A stretch of 64,000 nucleotides of DNA, from positions 92,376 through 156,375 of the forward strand of contig NZ_JAGSPN010000012.1 of the NCBI RefSeq assembly GCF_018139685.1. Direction: 5' to 3'. Shown here one piece after another: positions 1 through 9,635 of the stretch. The number at the start of each line of letters is the position of its first letter. The first letter of the stretch is position 1. Below the pieces are notes generated by a model. That model was given only the letters and a program-made list of their open reading frames with translations, searched no databases and was not told the origin of the DNA. This DNA is from Cognatundibacterium luofuense. Lineage in GTDB: Bacteria; Pseudomonadota; Gammaproteobacteria; Burkholderiales; Burkholderiaceae_D. The position numbers were made by a program, and so were the translations under genes.

Positions 1-59
1 CACCGCCCGGGTAACATGTGCACAGAAGGCAGCGCGGGGGATCAGAACACAATGCTTCG

Positions 60-1163
60 TCAGTGCGGAACATTGCGTTGTGATTCTTCGCCATCCTGCT
101 CCAGTGCATCCATGGCTACCCAGCAGCGGTTCAGCGTCGGATAAGGGCTGAGCTGGAACAGGCATTCTTCACGTTCCATGACACCCGATCCGCACAGCTG
201 ATGCATACGCGCCAGTTGCTGTGCCTGATGCAGGCACAGTGATAAGCCTTCCTGCGCGTGATCTGTCGCATCCTGCGCTAACACTGCTTCTGACACATGA
301 TCAGGGAAATGCCATTGCTGTCCGATTTGTGCAGACAGTAATGAAGCTTTCTCATTTAACTGATTCAGAAACTGTGCGGAACCCGGCAAGGTAGCGGATA
401 CGCCGGTACGGTCAATTGCGCGACAACAGGCGATCAGCCCGACGTTCAGCAGCATCCCTGCCAGAAAGCCATTAAAACTGTCATGCCCCTGCTGGGTGTA
501 CAGCAGACTGGTGGCAATGCTGGTACGTTCACTGTGCGCCCAGACCAGCGGAGCCAGCTGACTGGTCAGCAAGCCCTGATCCGACTGAATCAGGGGCCGG
601 AATGCTGTGCGCGCAATCAGAATGCGCAAACCCTGTAAGCCCAGCAAGGTCACGGCTTTATCCAGACTGCGTATCGGTGTCGCCGGACTGTAATAAGACG
701 AATTCACTTCACTGAGCAGCGCGCCGACCAGCACTACATCTTTGGCAATTTGTTGCGCCAGTCCCTGCGCGGTGGCATCGGGATTGCGTAAGTCTTTCAG
801 CAATTGCGGCAGGATTGCCGGCACCCGAGGAATCAGTTCAGAACTCTGGCTGTCGGTCAGCAGCTTATCGATGGCTGCGTTCAGCGTGCGTTCTATATAA
901 GGACTTGGTGGCCCGAGTTTGTCGCCCAACAGCCATTGCTGATAGCGCGCCCGTAAGCGTGGTCCGGCATCCCACTCGAAGCTGACGGTGGGCGTTGCTT
1001 CCAGTGTACCCATGACAGTCTGACCGGACTCTGCAGGACCGGAATCTTGCCTGCTTTTTTGCAGGCCGAGTAAGCGTAAGAGCAGAGATTTCAATCGTTC
1101 TGGCGGAAAAAAGAAAGAGAACAAACATCCTGTGCCGGTATGTGCCCCGGCATCTCTGCTCAC
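60..1163 (-). CDS. HDOD domain protein
   Basis: This protein carries an HDOD domain, a catalytically degenerate HD-type helical domain found in bacterial signalling proteins. The domain begins around residue 110 at the motif LIPRVPAILPQLL. The following helices (NPDATAQGLAQQIAKDV, then SLDKAVTLLGLQGLRILI) are the usual HDOD core. The N-terminal part has an amphipathic leucine-rich stretch near residues 22-35 and no signal peptide, so the protein is probably cytoplasmic. The start used here is a GTG with a poor ribosome binding site. An ATG at about position 1013 (residue 51) is an alternative, so the N terminus is uncertain. No partner gene is obvious; the next gene on the same strand is a GH18 glycosidase 21 bp upstream. 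HDOD proteins often work with c-di-GMP or stress signalling, but nothing here shows the specific role. Confidence 0.75.
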   Translation of the reverse strand: MSRDAGAHTGTGCLFSFFFPPERLKSLLLRLLGLQKSRQDSGPAESGQTVMGTLEATPTVSFEWDAGPRLRARYQQWLLGDKLGPPSPYIERTLNAAIDKLLTDSQSSELIPRVPAILPQLLKDLRNPDATAQGLAQQIAKDVVLVGALLSEVNSSYYSPATPIRSLDKAVTLLGLQGLRILIARTAFRPLIQSDQGLLTSQLAPLVWAHSERTSIATSLLYTQQGHDSFNGFLAGMLLNVGLIACCRAIDRTGVSATLPGSAQFLNQLNEKASLLSAQIGQQWHFPDHVSEAVLAQDATDHAQEGLSLCLHQAQQLARMHQLCGSGVMEREECLFQLSPYPTLNRCWVAMDALEQDGEESQRNVPH

Positions 1164-1184
1164 ATCTTAGCTGAAAGCCGGAAT

Positions 1185-2486
1185 TCAGGGGTGTGCTTTC
1201 TGCATCAGTTCCAGTGACATGATTTGCAGCAGACTGTGTTGCGGGTGGTCGCCGCCAAGCTGCCAGGCCATCGCACCGGCCAGACCCTGTTCACGGATGT
1301 AACGCATTTTGCGTTGTACTACTTGCGCACTGTCGTAAGTGACAAAAACACGCCGCTCCGGATGCCAGACCCAGCTGGCCTGACTGTGATCTGAAAAATG
1401 CGCTTCATATCCCTGACGGCTGTTGAGTAAATTCACCAGATCGGCGTAATCCGGAATGCGCGGATCGCCGCTGCGCTCGCAACTGACACAGCCGGGCAGC
1501 AAATTTTTAGGCCCAGTGTAGTGATCTCCGGCCTGTGTGACGAATGGCTGAAATAAACCACGGTTCGCGCTACCTGTCTGAAAAAATGCGCGGCCATAAA
1601 ACGGAATACCCATCACCAGTTTACGTGCAGGGGCGCCACCGGTGTGGTATTGCTGAACTGCTGCATCGATTGTCATCGCAAACATCGGCGGGTAAAGCCG
1701 GTCTTTCTCTGTATCGCTCAAATCAGCCGGTGCCAGTGCACGCAGCGGATGGTGGAACAGTGCTTCATCTTTTTCTGCGAATAAATGCGCCTGATGATGG
1801 GTTTGCTGATCCCAGGGGCCGTGTAAATCATAGGTCATCAGTTGCAGATAATCTGCCTGCTGCGCGATGTCGCGCAGATGTGTGTAAATGCGTGATAAAC
1901 CGAAAGCAGAACCCGGCACTGCAATGGTGATCTGATACGAAGGCATATTTTGCGCTGGCAGTCTTTCCATTTCCGTACGTACTGTGCGCAACAGTTTCGC
2001 AAAGTTCAGACTGTCTTCAGGGCGCGGATATTCCCAGTCGATATCCAGTCCCTGCAAACCGAATTGCCGCACCATGCGCATACAGGATTGAGCAAAGCGG
2101 CGACGTCCTTCTTCCGAAGCGGCAGCCTCACGGAAAAATGCAGCTTCCGGGCTGTCATCATTGCTGTGCGCCCAGCCGCCGACCGATAATAAAATCCGCA
2201 GCGAAGGATTTTCACGACGTGCTTCCCGCCAGGCTGTCTGTTGTGCTTTCAGATCTTTTGCACTGAGCGCCGTTTCCGTGATGCATTCGCCTTTAGAATT
2301 CAGTGTCAGAAATGCCATGTTCAGATGCGTCAGCTGCTTTGCCTGCACGGCACTCAGCCGGAACGCTGGTTTTCCCGGCTCAGGCATCAGCCCGTAAGCC
2401 ATGACCACATGTTCAGCAGGCGTTTCTGCAGCGAGAGCCGCTGGCATCAGTGGTAAGCAAAACAGCAGGGATAACAGTCGTTTCAT
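1185..2486 (-). CDS. Secreted glycoside hydrolase family 18 protein (chitinase-like)
   Basis: A GH18 hydrolase, expected to cleave beta-1,4 N-acetylglucosamine linkages by substrate-assisted catalysis. Residues 1-20 look like a Sec signal peptide ending in AALAA. The strand-3 motif LLSVGGW lies at about residues 99-105. The catalytic DxDxE motif is intact as D148-I-D150-W-E152 in LDIDWEYP. Later GH18 motifs such as LMTYDLHG and the closing GAMAWQLGGD are present, so the barrel looks complete at 433 residues. I chose the ATG at 2486 because it opens directly on a basic-hydrophobic signal sequence; a TTG three codons upstream is possible. The substrate could be chitin, chitooligosaccharide or a peptidoglycan-like glycan. 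No chitin-binding domain is visible. Confidence 0.85.
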   Translation of the reverse strand: MKRLLSLLFCLPLMPAALAAETPAEHVVMAYGLMPEPGKPAFRLSAVQAKQLTHLNMAFLTLNSKGECITETALSAKDLKAQQTAWREARRENPSLRILLSVGGWAHSNDDSPEAAFFREAAASEEGRRRFAQSCMRMVRQFGLQGLDIDWEYPRPEDSLNFAKLLRTVRTEMERLPAQNMPSYQITIAVPGSAFGLSRIYTHLRDIAQQADYLQLMTYDLHGPWDQQTHHQAHLFAEKDEALFHHPLRALAPADLSDTEKDRLYPPMFAMTIDAAVQQYHTGGAPARKLVMGIPFYGRAFFQTGSANRGLFQPFVTQAGDHYTGPKNLLPGCVSCERSGDPRIPDYADLVNLLNSRQGYEAHFSDHSQASWVWHPERRVFVTYDSAQVVQRKMRYIREQGLAGAMAWQLGGDHPQHSLLQIMSLELMQKAHP

Positions 2487-2597
2487 AGCGCACAATCCGG
2501 TTTCTCAGTGCCGCATATGCTCAACGGCGCCCGGCATGATGGTCAAGACATTTTTCTGCGGCATCAGACCAGCCTCGTCTGACACTCGGCAGCGCTG

Positions 2598-2631
2598 CAT
2601 ACCAGTGTTGTACCGCAACGGCACTGGTATG
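2598..2631. repeat. Inverted repeat upstream of slyX
   Basis: A perfect 10-bp inverted repeat, CATACCAGTG and CACTGGTATG, is separated by 14 bases. It sits between the divergently oriented GH18 gene and slyX, about 33 bp before the slyX start. No T-tract follows, so it is not a simple terminator. It could be an operator or an mRNA leader hairpin. Confidence 0.5.
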
Positions 2632-2663
2632 GCATACTGCGCCGCTATTGCAGGAGATTGAAG

Positions 2664-2879
2664 ATGAAAACGACTGAAGAACGCCTGATTGATCTGGAGA
2701 GTCGCCTGACTTTTCAGGAAGATTTGATTGATACGCTGAACACGACCGTGTTCAGGCAACAGCAGCAGATTGATGAGCTGGAATTACTGTGCACACGCCT
2801 TGCGCAGCGTCTGCGTGAGGTGGCTGATCAGGCAGCGTTGCGGCCGGCGATCATTGATGAACGCCCGCCGCATTACTGA
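2664..2879 (+). CDS. slyX: SlyX family protein
   Basis: A 71-residue SlyX-like protein. The family is made of short coiled-coil proteins of unclear function. The pattern is typical: an N-terminal ERLIDLESRLTFQEDLIDTLN heptad region, then glutamine-rich continuation QQQQIDELE, and the C-terminal ending RPPHY that is characteristic of SlyX. The ATG at 2664 was chosen because AGGAG at 2652-2656 lies 7 bp upstream; a TTG at 2658 would place the start too close to that site. It is divergent from the GH18 gene and convergent with the metallo-beta-lactamase-fold gene. Confidence 0.9.
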   Translation: MKTTEERLIDLESRLTFQEDLIDTLNTTVFRQQQQIDELELLCTRLAQRLREVADQAALRPAIIDERPPHY

Positions 2880-2893
2880 TCAGAGCGGGTAGC

Positions 2894-3862
2894 TTATGGC
2901 TTAACCGGTGAATAATTAACCGGTGTAAATGCGTAAGCTTTTTTATCCCCGCGCACATAGCCGAGGCCGGGGAAAGATAAGTGCGCTGCACCGATCATGG
3001 CGCCGGTACTTGCCGCACTGGCATAGGCTTTTTTGCGTTCAGCCGCAGCTGCTTTATTGTCGCTGTCGAACTGAATGGTGACGGAAGGTTCTGCGAACTG
3101 TACTGCCGCCACATGCATCAGATCACCCCAAAGCACCAGTTGCTGATTCTGGCTGCTGATCTGATAAATCGTATGACCGGCAGTATGGCCGTGGCTGGCA
3201 ATCGCACGGATACCCGGTTGCAATTCCGTATCGCCTTCAAAGGCTTTGAATTTACCCGCCTTCACATACGGGTTCAGCGATGCCATTGCTCCCTGGAAAA
3301 AACCTTTGGCATCAGCCGGTGCTTTTTCCATGTTGGCTGTACTGAGCCAGAAGTCCGCATCATGCTGATCTGCCCGTACAACTGCATTCGGGAATACCAT
3401 GTTGTCGCCACTGGTCAGACCGCCAACGTGGTCAGGATGCATGTGGGTGATATAAATTTCATCGACTTGTTCCGGGCTGTAGCCAGCAGCTTTCAGATTG
3501 CTCAGCATTTTTCCCAGTGTCGGGCCGAACAGGTTGCCCGCGCCGGTATCGATCAGCACCAGTTTGTTACCGGTATTAATCAGATAAGCATTGACGCTGG
3601 TTTCCAGCGGGCTGTGCTGGTGGGCTTTGTGCAGTGCTTTGCTGACTTTTTCCGCAGTGGTATTGGTCAGTAATTTATCGACCGGTAACTCCACCGTACC
3701 ATCAGACAGCGCAGTGACTTCAAACTGACCCAGCATGACGCGGTAAAAACCGGGAGCACTGGTTTTGACTTGCGGCGCGGCGGCAAAACTCTGGGTCGCA
3801 GGAATGGCCAGCGCAGTCAGCGTGGCAAATAAAACGGAACGCAGGGAGAGTGTGGTTCGCAT
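2894..3862 (-). CDS. Exported MBL-fold metallo-hydrolase
   Basis: A metallo-beta-lactamase-fold hydrolase with a signal peptide (cleavage expected near residue 28, after QSFA). The metal site motif HxHxDH is intact as H140-M-H142-P-D144-H145 in ITHMHPDHVGG. Further metal ligands appear in GHTAGH and in WGDLMH. The overall pattern (TSVNAYLINTG, LIDTGAG, HMHPDHVGGL) resembles the branch that includes methyl parathion hydrolases and quorum-quenching lactonases, but the substrate cannot be told from sequence. The second in-frame ATG (3862) fits the AAGGAA site better than the ATG at 3868, which sits directly against it. It is transcribed alone and converges on slyX. Confidence 0.85.
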   Translation of the reverse strand: MRTTLSLRSVLFATLTALAIPATQSFAAAPQVKTSAPGFYRVMLGQFEVTALSDGTVELPVDKLLTNTTAEKVSKALHKAHQHSPLETSVNAYLINTGNKLVLIDTGAGNLFGPTLGKMLSNLKAAGYSPEQVDEIYITHMHPDHVGGLTSGDNMVFPNAVVRADQHDADFWLSTANMEKAPADAKGFFQGAMASLNPYVKAGKFKAFEGDTELQPGIRAIASHGHTAGHTIYQISSQNQQLVLWGDLMHVAAVQFAEPSVTIQFDSDNKAAAAERKKAYASAASTGAMIGAAHLSFPGLGYVRGDKKAYAFTPVNYSPVKP

Positions 3863-4087
3863 GAACATTTCCTTTTCTCAGAAAAAACTGAACGGCAAAT
3901 TATGCGCCGGTTCAGAAAAAACTGCAGATGGCTGAAAAACGTTTGACGTCTGAAGAAGTTTCCACCGGATACGCAGATCTCCCTTATGTTGTACAGGCAC
4001 ATAAAAAAGGGAAGCTACTGAAACAGTGCCTCCCCCGGAAGAATACGAAGTGTGTAAAACAGATAAAAGATATTGTGGTGCCTGTCG

Positions 4088-5629
4088 TTACAGTTTGAAT
4101 GCAGAGACAACCCGTGCCAGACCGGCAGCCTGCTCTTCCAGACTTTCTGCCGCAGCCGCAGCCTGCTCAACCAGTGCTGCATTTTGCTGTGTCATTTCAT
4201 CCATTTGTGTAATCGCGCGGTTCACTTCTTCAATGCCCGCACTTTGCTCCTGTCCTGCGGCAGTGATTTCCGACATGATGTCAGCGACATGGCGGACAGA
4301 TTTGACGATTTCTTCCATCGTTTGTCCTGCGCCGTTCACCAGTGCGCTACCGGTATCCACCTTATCCACAGATGTATGAATTAAAATCTTAATTTCTTTT
4401 GCAGCTGAGGCACTGCGCTGTGCCAGACTACGGACCTCAGAAGCTACCACCGCAAAGCCGCGTCCCTGCTCACCGGCGCGTGCAGCTTCAACGGCAGCAT
4501 TCAGCGCGAGAATATTGGTCTGAAACGCGATACCGTCAATCACGCTGATGATGTCCACAATTTTGCGCGAGCTCTCTTTGATTTCATTCATCGTTGCCAC
4601 AACTTTGCCGACTTCTTCACCGCCCTTCACTGCAAACTGTGATGCCGAAGTGACCAGCGTGTTTGCCTGACGTGCATTGTCCGCATTCTGACGCACAGTA
4701 GCGGTGATTTGCTCCATTGAACTGGCGGTTTCTTCCAGTGCACCAGCCTGATGTTCGGTGCGTGAAGACAAGTCTGCATTGCCGAGTGAAATTTCGCTGG
4801 ACGCGGTGGCAATGGCATCAGTACCGGTACGTACTTCGCGGACTATGCGGTACAGGTTGTCATTCATTTCTTTCAGCGCATTCAGCAACTCGCTGATTTC
4901 GTCGCGGCCATCACTTTCTTTCAGGTGCGCCAGTTCACCTGCAGCCACTTGCTTTGCAATGCCGACCGCGTCGCGCAAAGGCCGGGTGATACTGCGTGTG
5001 ACGAATAATGAAAAGGCAGCGCCTGCACCGATAACGATGAGCGACAAAACAATAATGGTGATACTGAGTTTGCGGTCGCTGCTTTCAGCCTGCTCTGCCG
5101 CTGCGGCCGTAGCGTGATCCTGCATATCCACCAGCTTGTTCAGTTCCACCAGTGCTTTTTGCTGCAAAGGATCAATTTGTGTTGCGATCAGTTTGACGGC
5201 TTCTTCACCATTGAATGAGGATAGCATTTTGAATGCTTCTTTCAGTGGTGCATCGGTTTGCTGGGACAGTGTAACCACTTGCGCGATCAGTGCTTTTTCT
5301 TCATCGCTGATATCCAGTTGTTCCAGTTTTTCACGGGCTTCATTGAAACGGCCCTGATAGGTTTTCACCAGATTTTTTTGCTTTTCGATTTCACCGATAT
5401 CTGATTGCAAGCCGATATTACGGATCGCAAGGCCGCCTTCGAGCAGGCTGGTTTTCATGCTGGCTGCCAGTGCGGTTTTGGTTTTGGAGAGATTCAGGCC
5501 CGTCATCATTTGCTGACGGTTACGGGTACTCAGCGTATTGCTGACCAGAATCATGATGAACATGCTGGCAAGAACAACCGCAAATCCGGCAACAAGGCGT
5601 GAGCCAATGCGTAACTGACGTAAATTCAT
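4088..5629 (-). CDS. Methyl-accepting chemotaxis protein
   Basis: A transmembrane chemoreceptor that would report ligand binding to CheA/CheW. It has an N-terminal membrane helix (about residues 11-33), a roughly 150-residue four-helix-bundle periplasmic domain, a second membrane helix near residues 190-212, a HAMP linker ([22 protein letters not shown]), and a long signalling coil. The hairpin tip is the conserved [26 protein letters not shown] type. The ATG at 5629 is preceded by GAGGAA at 6 bp, so the longer reading frame upstream is not used. No other chemotaxis genes are nearby. The C terminus lacks an obvious NWETF-type CheR/CheB tether. Confidence 0.95.
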   Translation of the reverse strand: MNLRQLRIGSRLVAGFAVVLASMFIMILVSNTLSTRNRQQMMTGLNLSKTKTALAASMKTSLLEGGLAIRNIGLQSDIGEIEKQKNLVKTYQGRFNEAREKLEQLDISDEEKALIAQVVTLSQQTDAPLKEAFKMLSSFNGEEAVKLIATQIDPLQQKALVELNKLVDMQDHATAAAAEQAESSDRKLSITIIVLSLIVIGAGAAFSLFVTRSITRPLRDAVGIAKQVAAGELAHLKESDGRDEISELLNALKEMNDNLYRIVREVRTGTDAIATASSEISLGNADLSSRTEHQAGALEETASSMEQITATVRQNADNARQANTLVTSASQFAVKGGEEVGKVVATMNEIKESSRKIVDIISVIDGIAFQTNILALNAAVEAARAGEQGRGFAVVASEVRSLAQRSASAAKEIKILIHTSVDKVDTGSALVNGAGQTMEEIVKSVRHVADIMSEITAAGQEQSAGIEEVNRAITQMDEMTQQNAALVEQAAAAAESLEEQAAGLARVVSAFKL

Positions 5630-6047
5630 ACTCAATTCCTCATCAAAGCTGAATCTGGGCGAGTGCACTGAACATACAGGTCAGCAGACACGGTATCTGT
5701 CCTGCTTGCAGATGCAGGGCTTCAGGATACCCGCTGCAGCTGGCAGTGTATGCGTGCGCTCGTTATGCGCGAAGCGGGTGGTATCCTCATACTATGTCAA
5801 TTTGGCAGGTGTGCCTAGTTGTTGCCGAACAACTTATGAGCTTGCAATAAATGTTCACACATTTTTAACGATTGCTTTTTCTTCCGGCTCTAAGCGAATG
5901 AAAAAACCTCTGGCAAAAATAGTACTTTAACAAGGGTATTCTGCAATTGCTCGCTTACAATAGGGCCTATATTTTTTTATTTGATACGCTGTTAAAGCTG
6001 ATGCGTTAACAGCCGTAATTCTTGTGATGAATTCGTCAGGAGGTGCT
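5630..6047. other. Intergenic region with a long imperfect inverted repeat
   Basis: This divergent spacer holds promoters for the chemoreceptor and the Ig-like lipoprotein. At 5724-5787 there is an imperfect inverted repeat whose arms read AGGATACC-CGCT and AGCGGGTGGTATCCT, with a GC-rich interior that can pair further. An AT-rich stretch at about 5880-5990 could hold promoter elements for the rightward gene. I see no supported gene here. Confidence 0.45.
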
Positions 6048-7430
6048 GTGTCAACATTATTTCGTGTTGCAGCCGGTGTGGCTGTGCTGGGTTTACTGAG
6101 CGCCTGTGGCGGTGGTGGTGGCGGAAGTACGACAAGCGCAACGACATCGCCTGTCAGCCTCAATGTTCCGGTGCCGCAAACGGTATCTACCAGTGATGCA
6201 CTGACGTTTACCGCGAAAGCATCGAGCAGCGCTGGCACCATCACCAAAATGTTCTGGCAGATTGAGACGCAGACGCTGGGCGCGAATCCTTTAACCGGTG
6301 TGACCAACGCGGATTGCAAAACCGTGACCACCGACAGTTCCGGTACGACGTGTGCATTGCAGGTGTCGCCACCGGCAACACTGACTGCCGATTACACCTA
6401 CAAAATCAGCTTTTTTGCGTATGACAGCGCCGGTAACAGCAACACCGGCGCAACCACGCTGAAAGTGCTGCAATCAGCATCAACGACGAATAATCCGGTT
6501 GCCAAAACCGGTGCGGATGCCACCGTGACTTCCGGCGATAAAGTCAGTCTGACCTGTGCCGGCAGTGGCGGCACACCGGCCAGTTCCGGCACGTCGTATG
6601 CGTATCAGTGGGTGGTCAGCGATGCCGCTGGCCTGACGCTGACACTGGCGAATGCGGGCGCCGCCAGTGCCAGTTTTGTGGCACCGGTGGTCACGCAGGC
6701 GACGGCGGTGAAACTGCAATGCCGTGTCACCGATGATAAGCAGCGCACCGGTACTGCGACGCAGACGATTACGATTAATCCGGTGGTGAAACCCACTGTG
6801 GTGCCGATCTCTTACAGCGGTGGCACAGTGCAGCCAGGCACGGTAGGCACGCTGGATGGCAGCAAATCGGCGATGTATGACGCCAATGGTAATCTGACCA
6901 CCGGCACGCTGTATTACCTGTGGCAGTACAAATCCGGCCCGAGCGGCAGCACGCCGCTGAGTGTGAATAATGCAGGCAGCGCCGTTGCCAGTGTGCTGTT
7001 CCCGAGTGTGGTGACGACCACGTCGACCTATGTGTTCACGCTGAATGTTTCTACGTCGCCAATCGCACCGGACGGCACATCGAAAGATGTGGTCAAGCAG
7101 CTGGATGTCTTGTTTTATGTCAGCGCCCTGCCGCAGATTACGCTGACGCCGGTGCAGCAGATTATCCAGGTGCGTTCCGGTGATGCGGTGCAAATGCAGG
7201 TGAATGCCAGCGCATCGAATACAGTGCCGGTGTATTACGCATGGACGCAGATTTCCGGTTCACCGCTGGCGACGCTGGTGGGAGCGAATTCCTCCAAAGC
7301 CGGTTTTATTGCACCGGCAGTCAGCGCCACCACCACCATGATGTTCCGCGCCTCGGCGTCGTATCAGCCGGTGACAGTCTCGAATCCGGGTGATGCCAGC
7401 GCCGATCTGATCGTTCAGATTCAGCCCTGA
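6048..7430 (+). CDS. Lipoprotein with Ig/PKD-like repeats
   Basis: A 460-residue predicted lipoprotein. The lipobox is LLSAC, followed by a run of six glycines, a common spacer in this genus-level group. The remainder is made of beta-rich, Ig-like or PKD-like repeats, visible as recurring units such as SGDKVSLTCAGSG, YAYQWVVSD, ASFVAPVV and VKLQCRVTD, then a similar set near YYLWQYKSGP and YYAWTQISGS. Such proteins are usually surface or periplasmic binding modules; the ligand is unknown. The start is a GTG at 6048 fixed by a perfect AGGAGGT at 6038-6044, not the GTG/ATG pair upstream of that site. An intrinsic terminator follows at once. Confidence 0.75.
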   Translation: MSTLFRVAAGVAVLGLLSACGGGGGGSTTSATTSPVSLNVPVPQTVSTSDALTFTAKASSSAGTITKMFWQIETQTLGANPLTGVTNADCKTVTTDSSGTTCALQVSPPATLTADYTYKISFFAYDSAGNSNTGATTLKVLQSASTTNNPVAKTGADATVTSGDKVSLTCAGSGGTPASSGTSYAYQWVVSDAAGLTLTLANAGAASASFVAPVVTQATAVKLQCRVTDDKQRTGTATQTITINPVVKPTVVPISYSGGTVQPGTVGTLDGSKSAMYDANGNLTTGTLYYLWQYKSGPSGSTPLSVNNAGSAVASVLFPSVVTTTSTYVFTLNVSTSPIAPDGTSKDVVKQLDVLFYVSALPQITLTPVQQIIQVRSGDAVQMQVNASASNTVPVYYAWTQISGSPLATLVGANSSKAGFIAPAVSATTTMMFRASASYQPVTVSNPGDASADLIVQIQP

Positions 7431-7454
7431 GTCTGCATCACTGATACACCAGTA

Positions 7455-7491
7455 AAAAACACCGGCCTGCGTTTGCAGAGCCGGTGTTTTT
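7455..7491 (+). terminator. Intrinsic terminator after the Ig-like lipoprotein
   Basis: A hairpin with arms ACACCGGC and GCCGGTGT, preceded by A residues and followed by TTTTTGTTTT. The A-run means it might also work weakly in the opposite direction. Confidence 0.85.
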
Positions 7492-7533
7492 GTTTTCGGA
7501 AGCCGGAGAAGGTCTGACATTGCCTGAAACCGC

Positions 7534-7631
7534 CTGAAATTGCCCGAAATGCGGTGTTCAGCATAGCGATCCGGCGGTCGTCGGCAGAAAGTCCGGGCCT
7601 CAGAAAATGTCAGATGACGATTTTTGCACAG
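7534..7631 (+). repeat. Dispersed intergenic repeat, copy A
   Basis: One of six related repeats in the window. It shares with copies B (23268), C (52529) and D (22321, reverse) a core that runs GCGGTGTTCAGCATAGCG, then ATCCGG, GTCGTCGGCAGAAAGTC, and ends GATGACGAT...TGCACAG. The 5' edge contains a short tandem echo (GCCTGAAAC, GCCTGAAAT, GCCCGAAAT). It lies between two convergent genes. Confidence 0.8.
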
Positions 7632-7658
7632 ACGCTGACGCTGATCCGGCCTGGCTGC

Positions 7659-8123
7659 TCAGCGTGACAGGCGGCGTATGCGGTCACGGGCATGCTGGCG
7701 GTGCAGGGTGCGGGTCGCGACGAAGATTTCCCGCATGAAGTAAATAAAGCTGCCGATCAGCGATAACACACCGCAGACGAACAGCGACGCAATCCATTTA
7801 TCCAGCCCCAGGCCGGTGGCATCACCCATGAACAGCAGTGCAATGACCAGACAGACAAACAACCCGCAACTGGTGCTTAAGGTAATCGCGCGGTTAATCA
7901 GGTAGGAGCGCTGATACAGCTCATCCAGTTCCGCTTCGAGGTTGTCGCGATCACTCGGGTTGTCTTCATCCAGCAAAGATTCCACCGCCCGCGCACGGTC
8001 AATAATGCGTGCCAGACGGCTGGTTAACACCGATAACTTGGTACCGACGCCGGTGAGCAGAAATACCGGTGCAATCGACAATTGAATAATGTGACTGACA
8101 TCACCAAGCTGCAGGTTGATCAT
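7659..8123 (-). CDS. DUF2721 family membrane protein
   Basis: A 154-residue inner-membrane protein of the DUF2721 family. The N terminus (DVSHIIQLSIAPVFLLTGVG) is the family signature and includes a first membrane segment. A charged cytoplasmic region follows (SRLARIIDRARAVESLL, then acidic residues), and two more membrane helices occupy about residues 100-145. AAGGA sits 7 bp before the ATG. Function is unknown in the family. Confidence 0.85.
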   Translation of the reverse strand: MINLQLGDVSHIIQLSIAPVFLLTGVGTKLSVLTSRLARIIDRARAVESLLDEDNPSDRDNLEAELDELYQRSYLINRAITLSTSCGLFVCLVIALLFMGDATGLGLDKWIASLFVCGVLSLIGSFIYFMREIFVATRTLHRQHARDRIRRLSR

Positions 8124-8294
8124 GCGAATTCCTTTTTTGTACTTTTACTTGCTTTCAACAATGCCGTTGCCTGTCAGGCAAAACGGCGAACGGTATTCAC
8201 CATAACGTAAAGCAAGTTGGCATTCAAGCACATGTCTGTGCGGCAGACCTTAAAAAGGCAGCAGAAACCGCAGATTTTGCAGCAGGAAAAGAGA

Positions 8295-9635
8295 TCAGAC
8301 TGTGTGGCGTGGCAGGGTCAGCCGGACTTCGAGTCCGCCGCCTTCCAGATTTTTCAGACGCAACTGACCACCATGCTGCTGGGTGATGTTTTGTGCAATC
8401 GTCAGCCCCAGACCGGTGCCGCCGGAATCGCGCGAACGTGAAGATTCCAGCCGGAAGAAAGGTTCCAGCACTTGTTGCAGGTATTCGGTGGGAATGCCGG
8501 GGCCCTGATCACGGACATAAATATGTACCAGATGCGCTTCCGCCTGCTCACCGGCTTTCAGGCGCACAAATGCAGACTGGCCGTATTTCACTGCGTTATC
8601 CACCAGATTGGTCAGGCAGCGGCGCAAGGCTTGCGGTCTGCCCATAACCTGCAAGCCGGACTGACCTTCAAACCGTACAGTTTGTCCGGCATCGTGCGCA
8701 TCTTCGCAAATACTGTGCAGTAAAGATTCCAGATCGACCTGCACCACGGGTTCTGATGAATCCATACTGCGCGCCAGATCCAGCCCTTCGCGTATCATCA
8801 TTTGCATGGCCGATAAATCGCCGATCAGCTTTTCACGTAATTCCGTGTCCTGCACTTTTTCCAGCCGCAGACGCAGGCGCGTGACCGGTGTTTGCAAATC
8901 ATGCGTAATCGCCGCCAGCATATTGGTGCGCTGACTGATGTGCTGACGGATACGCGCCTGCATCGCATTCAGTGCATGAGTGGCCTGACGAATTTCGATA
9001 CTGCCCTGTTCTTTGACCGGCGGACGGTTGATATCCAGCCCGAGTTCCGCAGCCGATTGCGCCAGATGCTGCAGCGGACGCATCGTCATTTTCGCAATCA
9101 GATAAGCCAGCACGCCGATACACACCAGCAGCAGCATCAGGATTTGCATGAAGTCCTGACGGAACGGTGGCAACGGCGAGCGCGGTGGTAAAACAGTCAT
9201 GCGTAAGTTCGTGCCATCGTGCAGGCTGATGCCGAGCACTTCGCAGTTTTTGCCTTCTGCTGAAGGCGGACACAGCATATGGTCATTGTCACTCAGAGAG
9301 ACCACGCGGAAGCGTTTGCCGAGGCGCTGGCTGACTGCGCGGGCATAATCTGAATGGGCGTTGCTATTACCGGCGACCAGTGGCAGCGGCGTTACTTCCA
9401 GCCCGAGCTTGGGTGCAGTCGCCAGAAACTGAGCGCGGTTATCGGCAGGCAAAACATCGAGCGCGCGAACTAGTTGTTCAATGCGGTCTATCGCATGATT
9501 TTCACGGAACTGGGTCAGGGTTTTTTCACGTTCACCGAACGCCAGCCAGCCGGTCAGTCCGGCGCTCAGCACAACGCCGAGCAGAAGCAGGGAAAATACC
9601 CTGCCCCACATTGAGGAAAGAACCGGAATACTCAC
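8295..9635 (-). CDS. Sensor histidine kinase of a two-component system
   Basis: An EnvZ/RstB-like transmembrane histidine kinase of 446 residues. Two membrane helices (about 10-32 and 162-182) flank a periplasmic sensor domain of about 130 residues that contains two cysteines (C122, C131). HAMP follows, then the dimerisation domain with phospho-acceptor H245 in AAITHDLQTPVTRL. The ATPase domain shows the N box (NLVDNAVKYG), G1 box (DQGPGIP) and G2 box (GGTGLGL). It overlaps the upstream response regulator gene by 4 bp, so the two are translationally coupled. The two periplasmic cysteines may allow redox or metal sensing, but that is inference. Confidence 0.93.
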   Translation of the reverse strand: MSIPVLSSMWGRVFSLLLLGVVLSAGLTGWLAFGEREKTLTQFRENHAIDRIEQLVRALDVLPADNRAQFLATAPKLGLEVTPLPLVAGNSNAHSDYARAVSQRLGKRFRVVSLSDNDHMLCPPSAEGKNCEVLGISLHDGTNLRMTVLPPRSPLPPFRQDFMQILMLLLVCIGVLAYLIAKMTMRPLQHLAQSAAELGLDINRPPVKEQGSIEIRQATHALNAMQARIRQHISQRTNMLAAITHDLQTPVTRLRLRLEKVQDTELREKLIGDLSAMQMMIREGLDLARSMDSSEPVVQVDLESLLHSICEDAHDAGQTVRFEGQSGLQVMGRPQALRRCLTNLVDNAVKYGQSAFVRLKAGEQAEAHLVHIYVRDQGPGIPTEYLQQVLEPFFRLESSRSRDSGGTGLGLTIAQNITQQHGGQLRLKNLEGGGLEVRLTLPRHTV

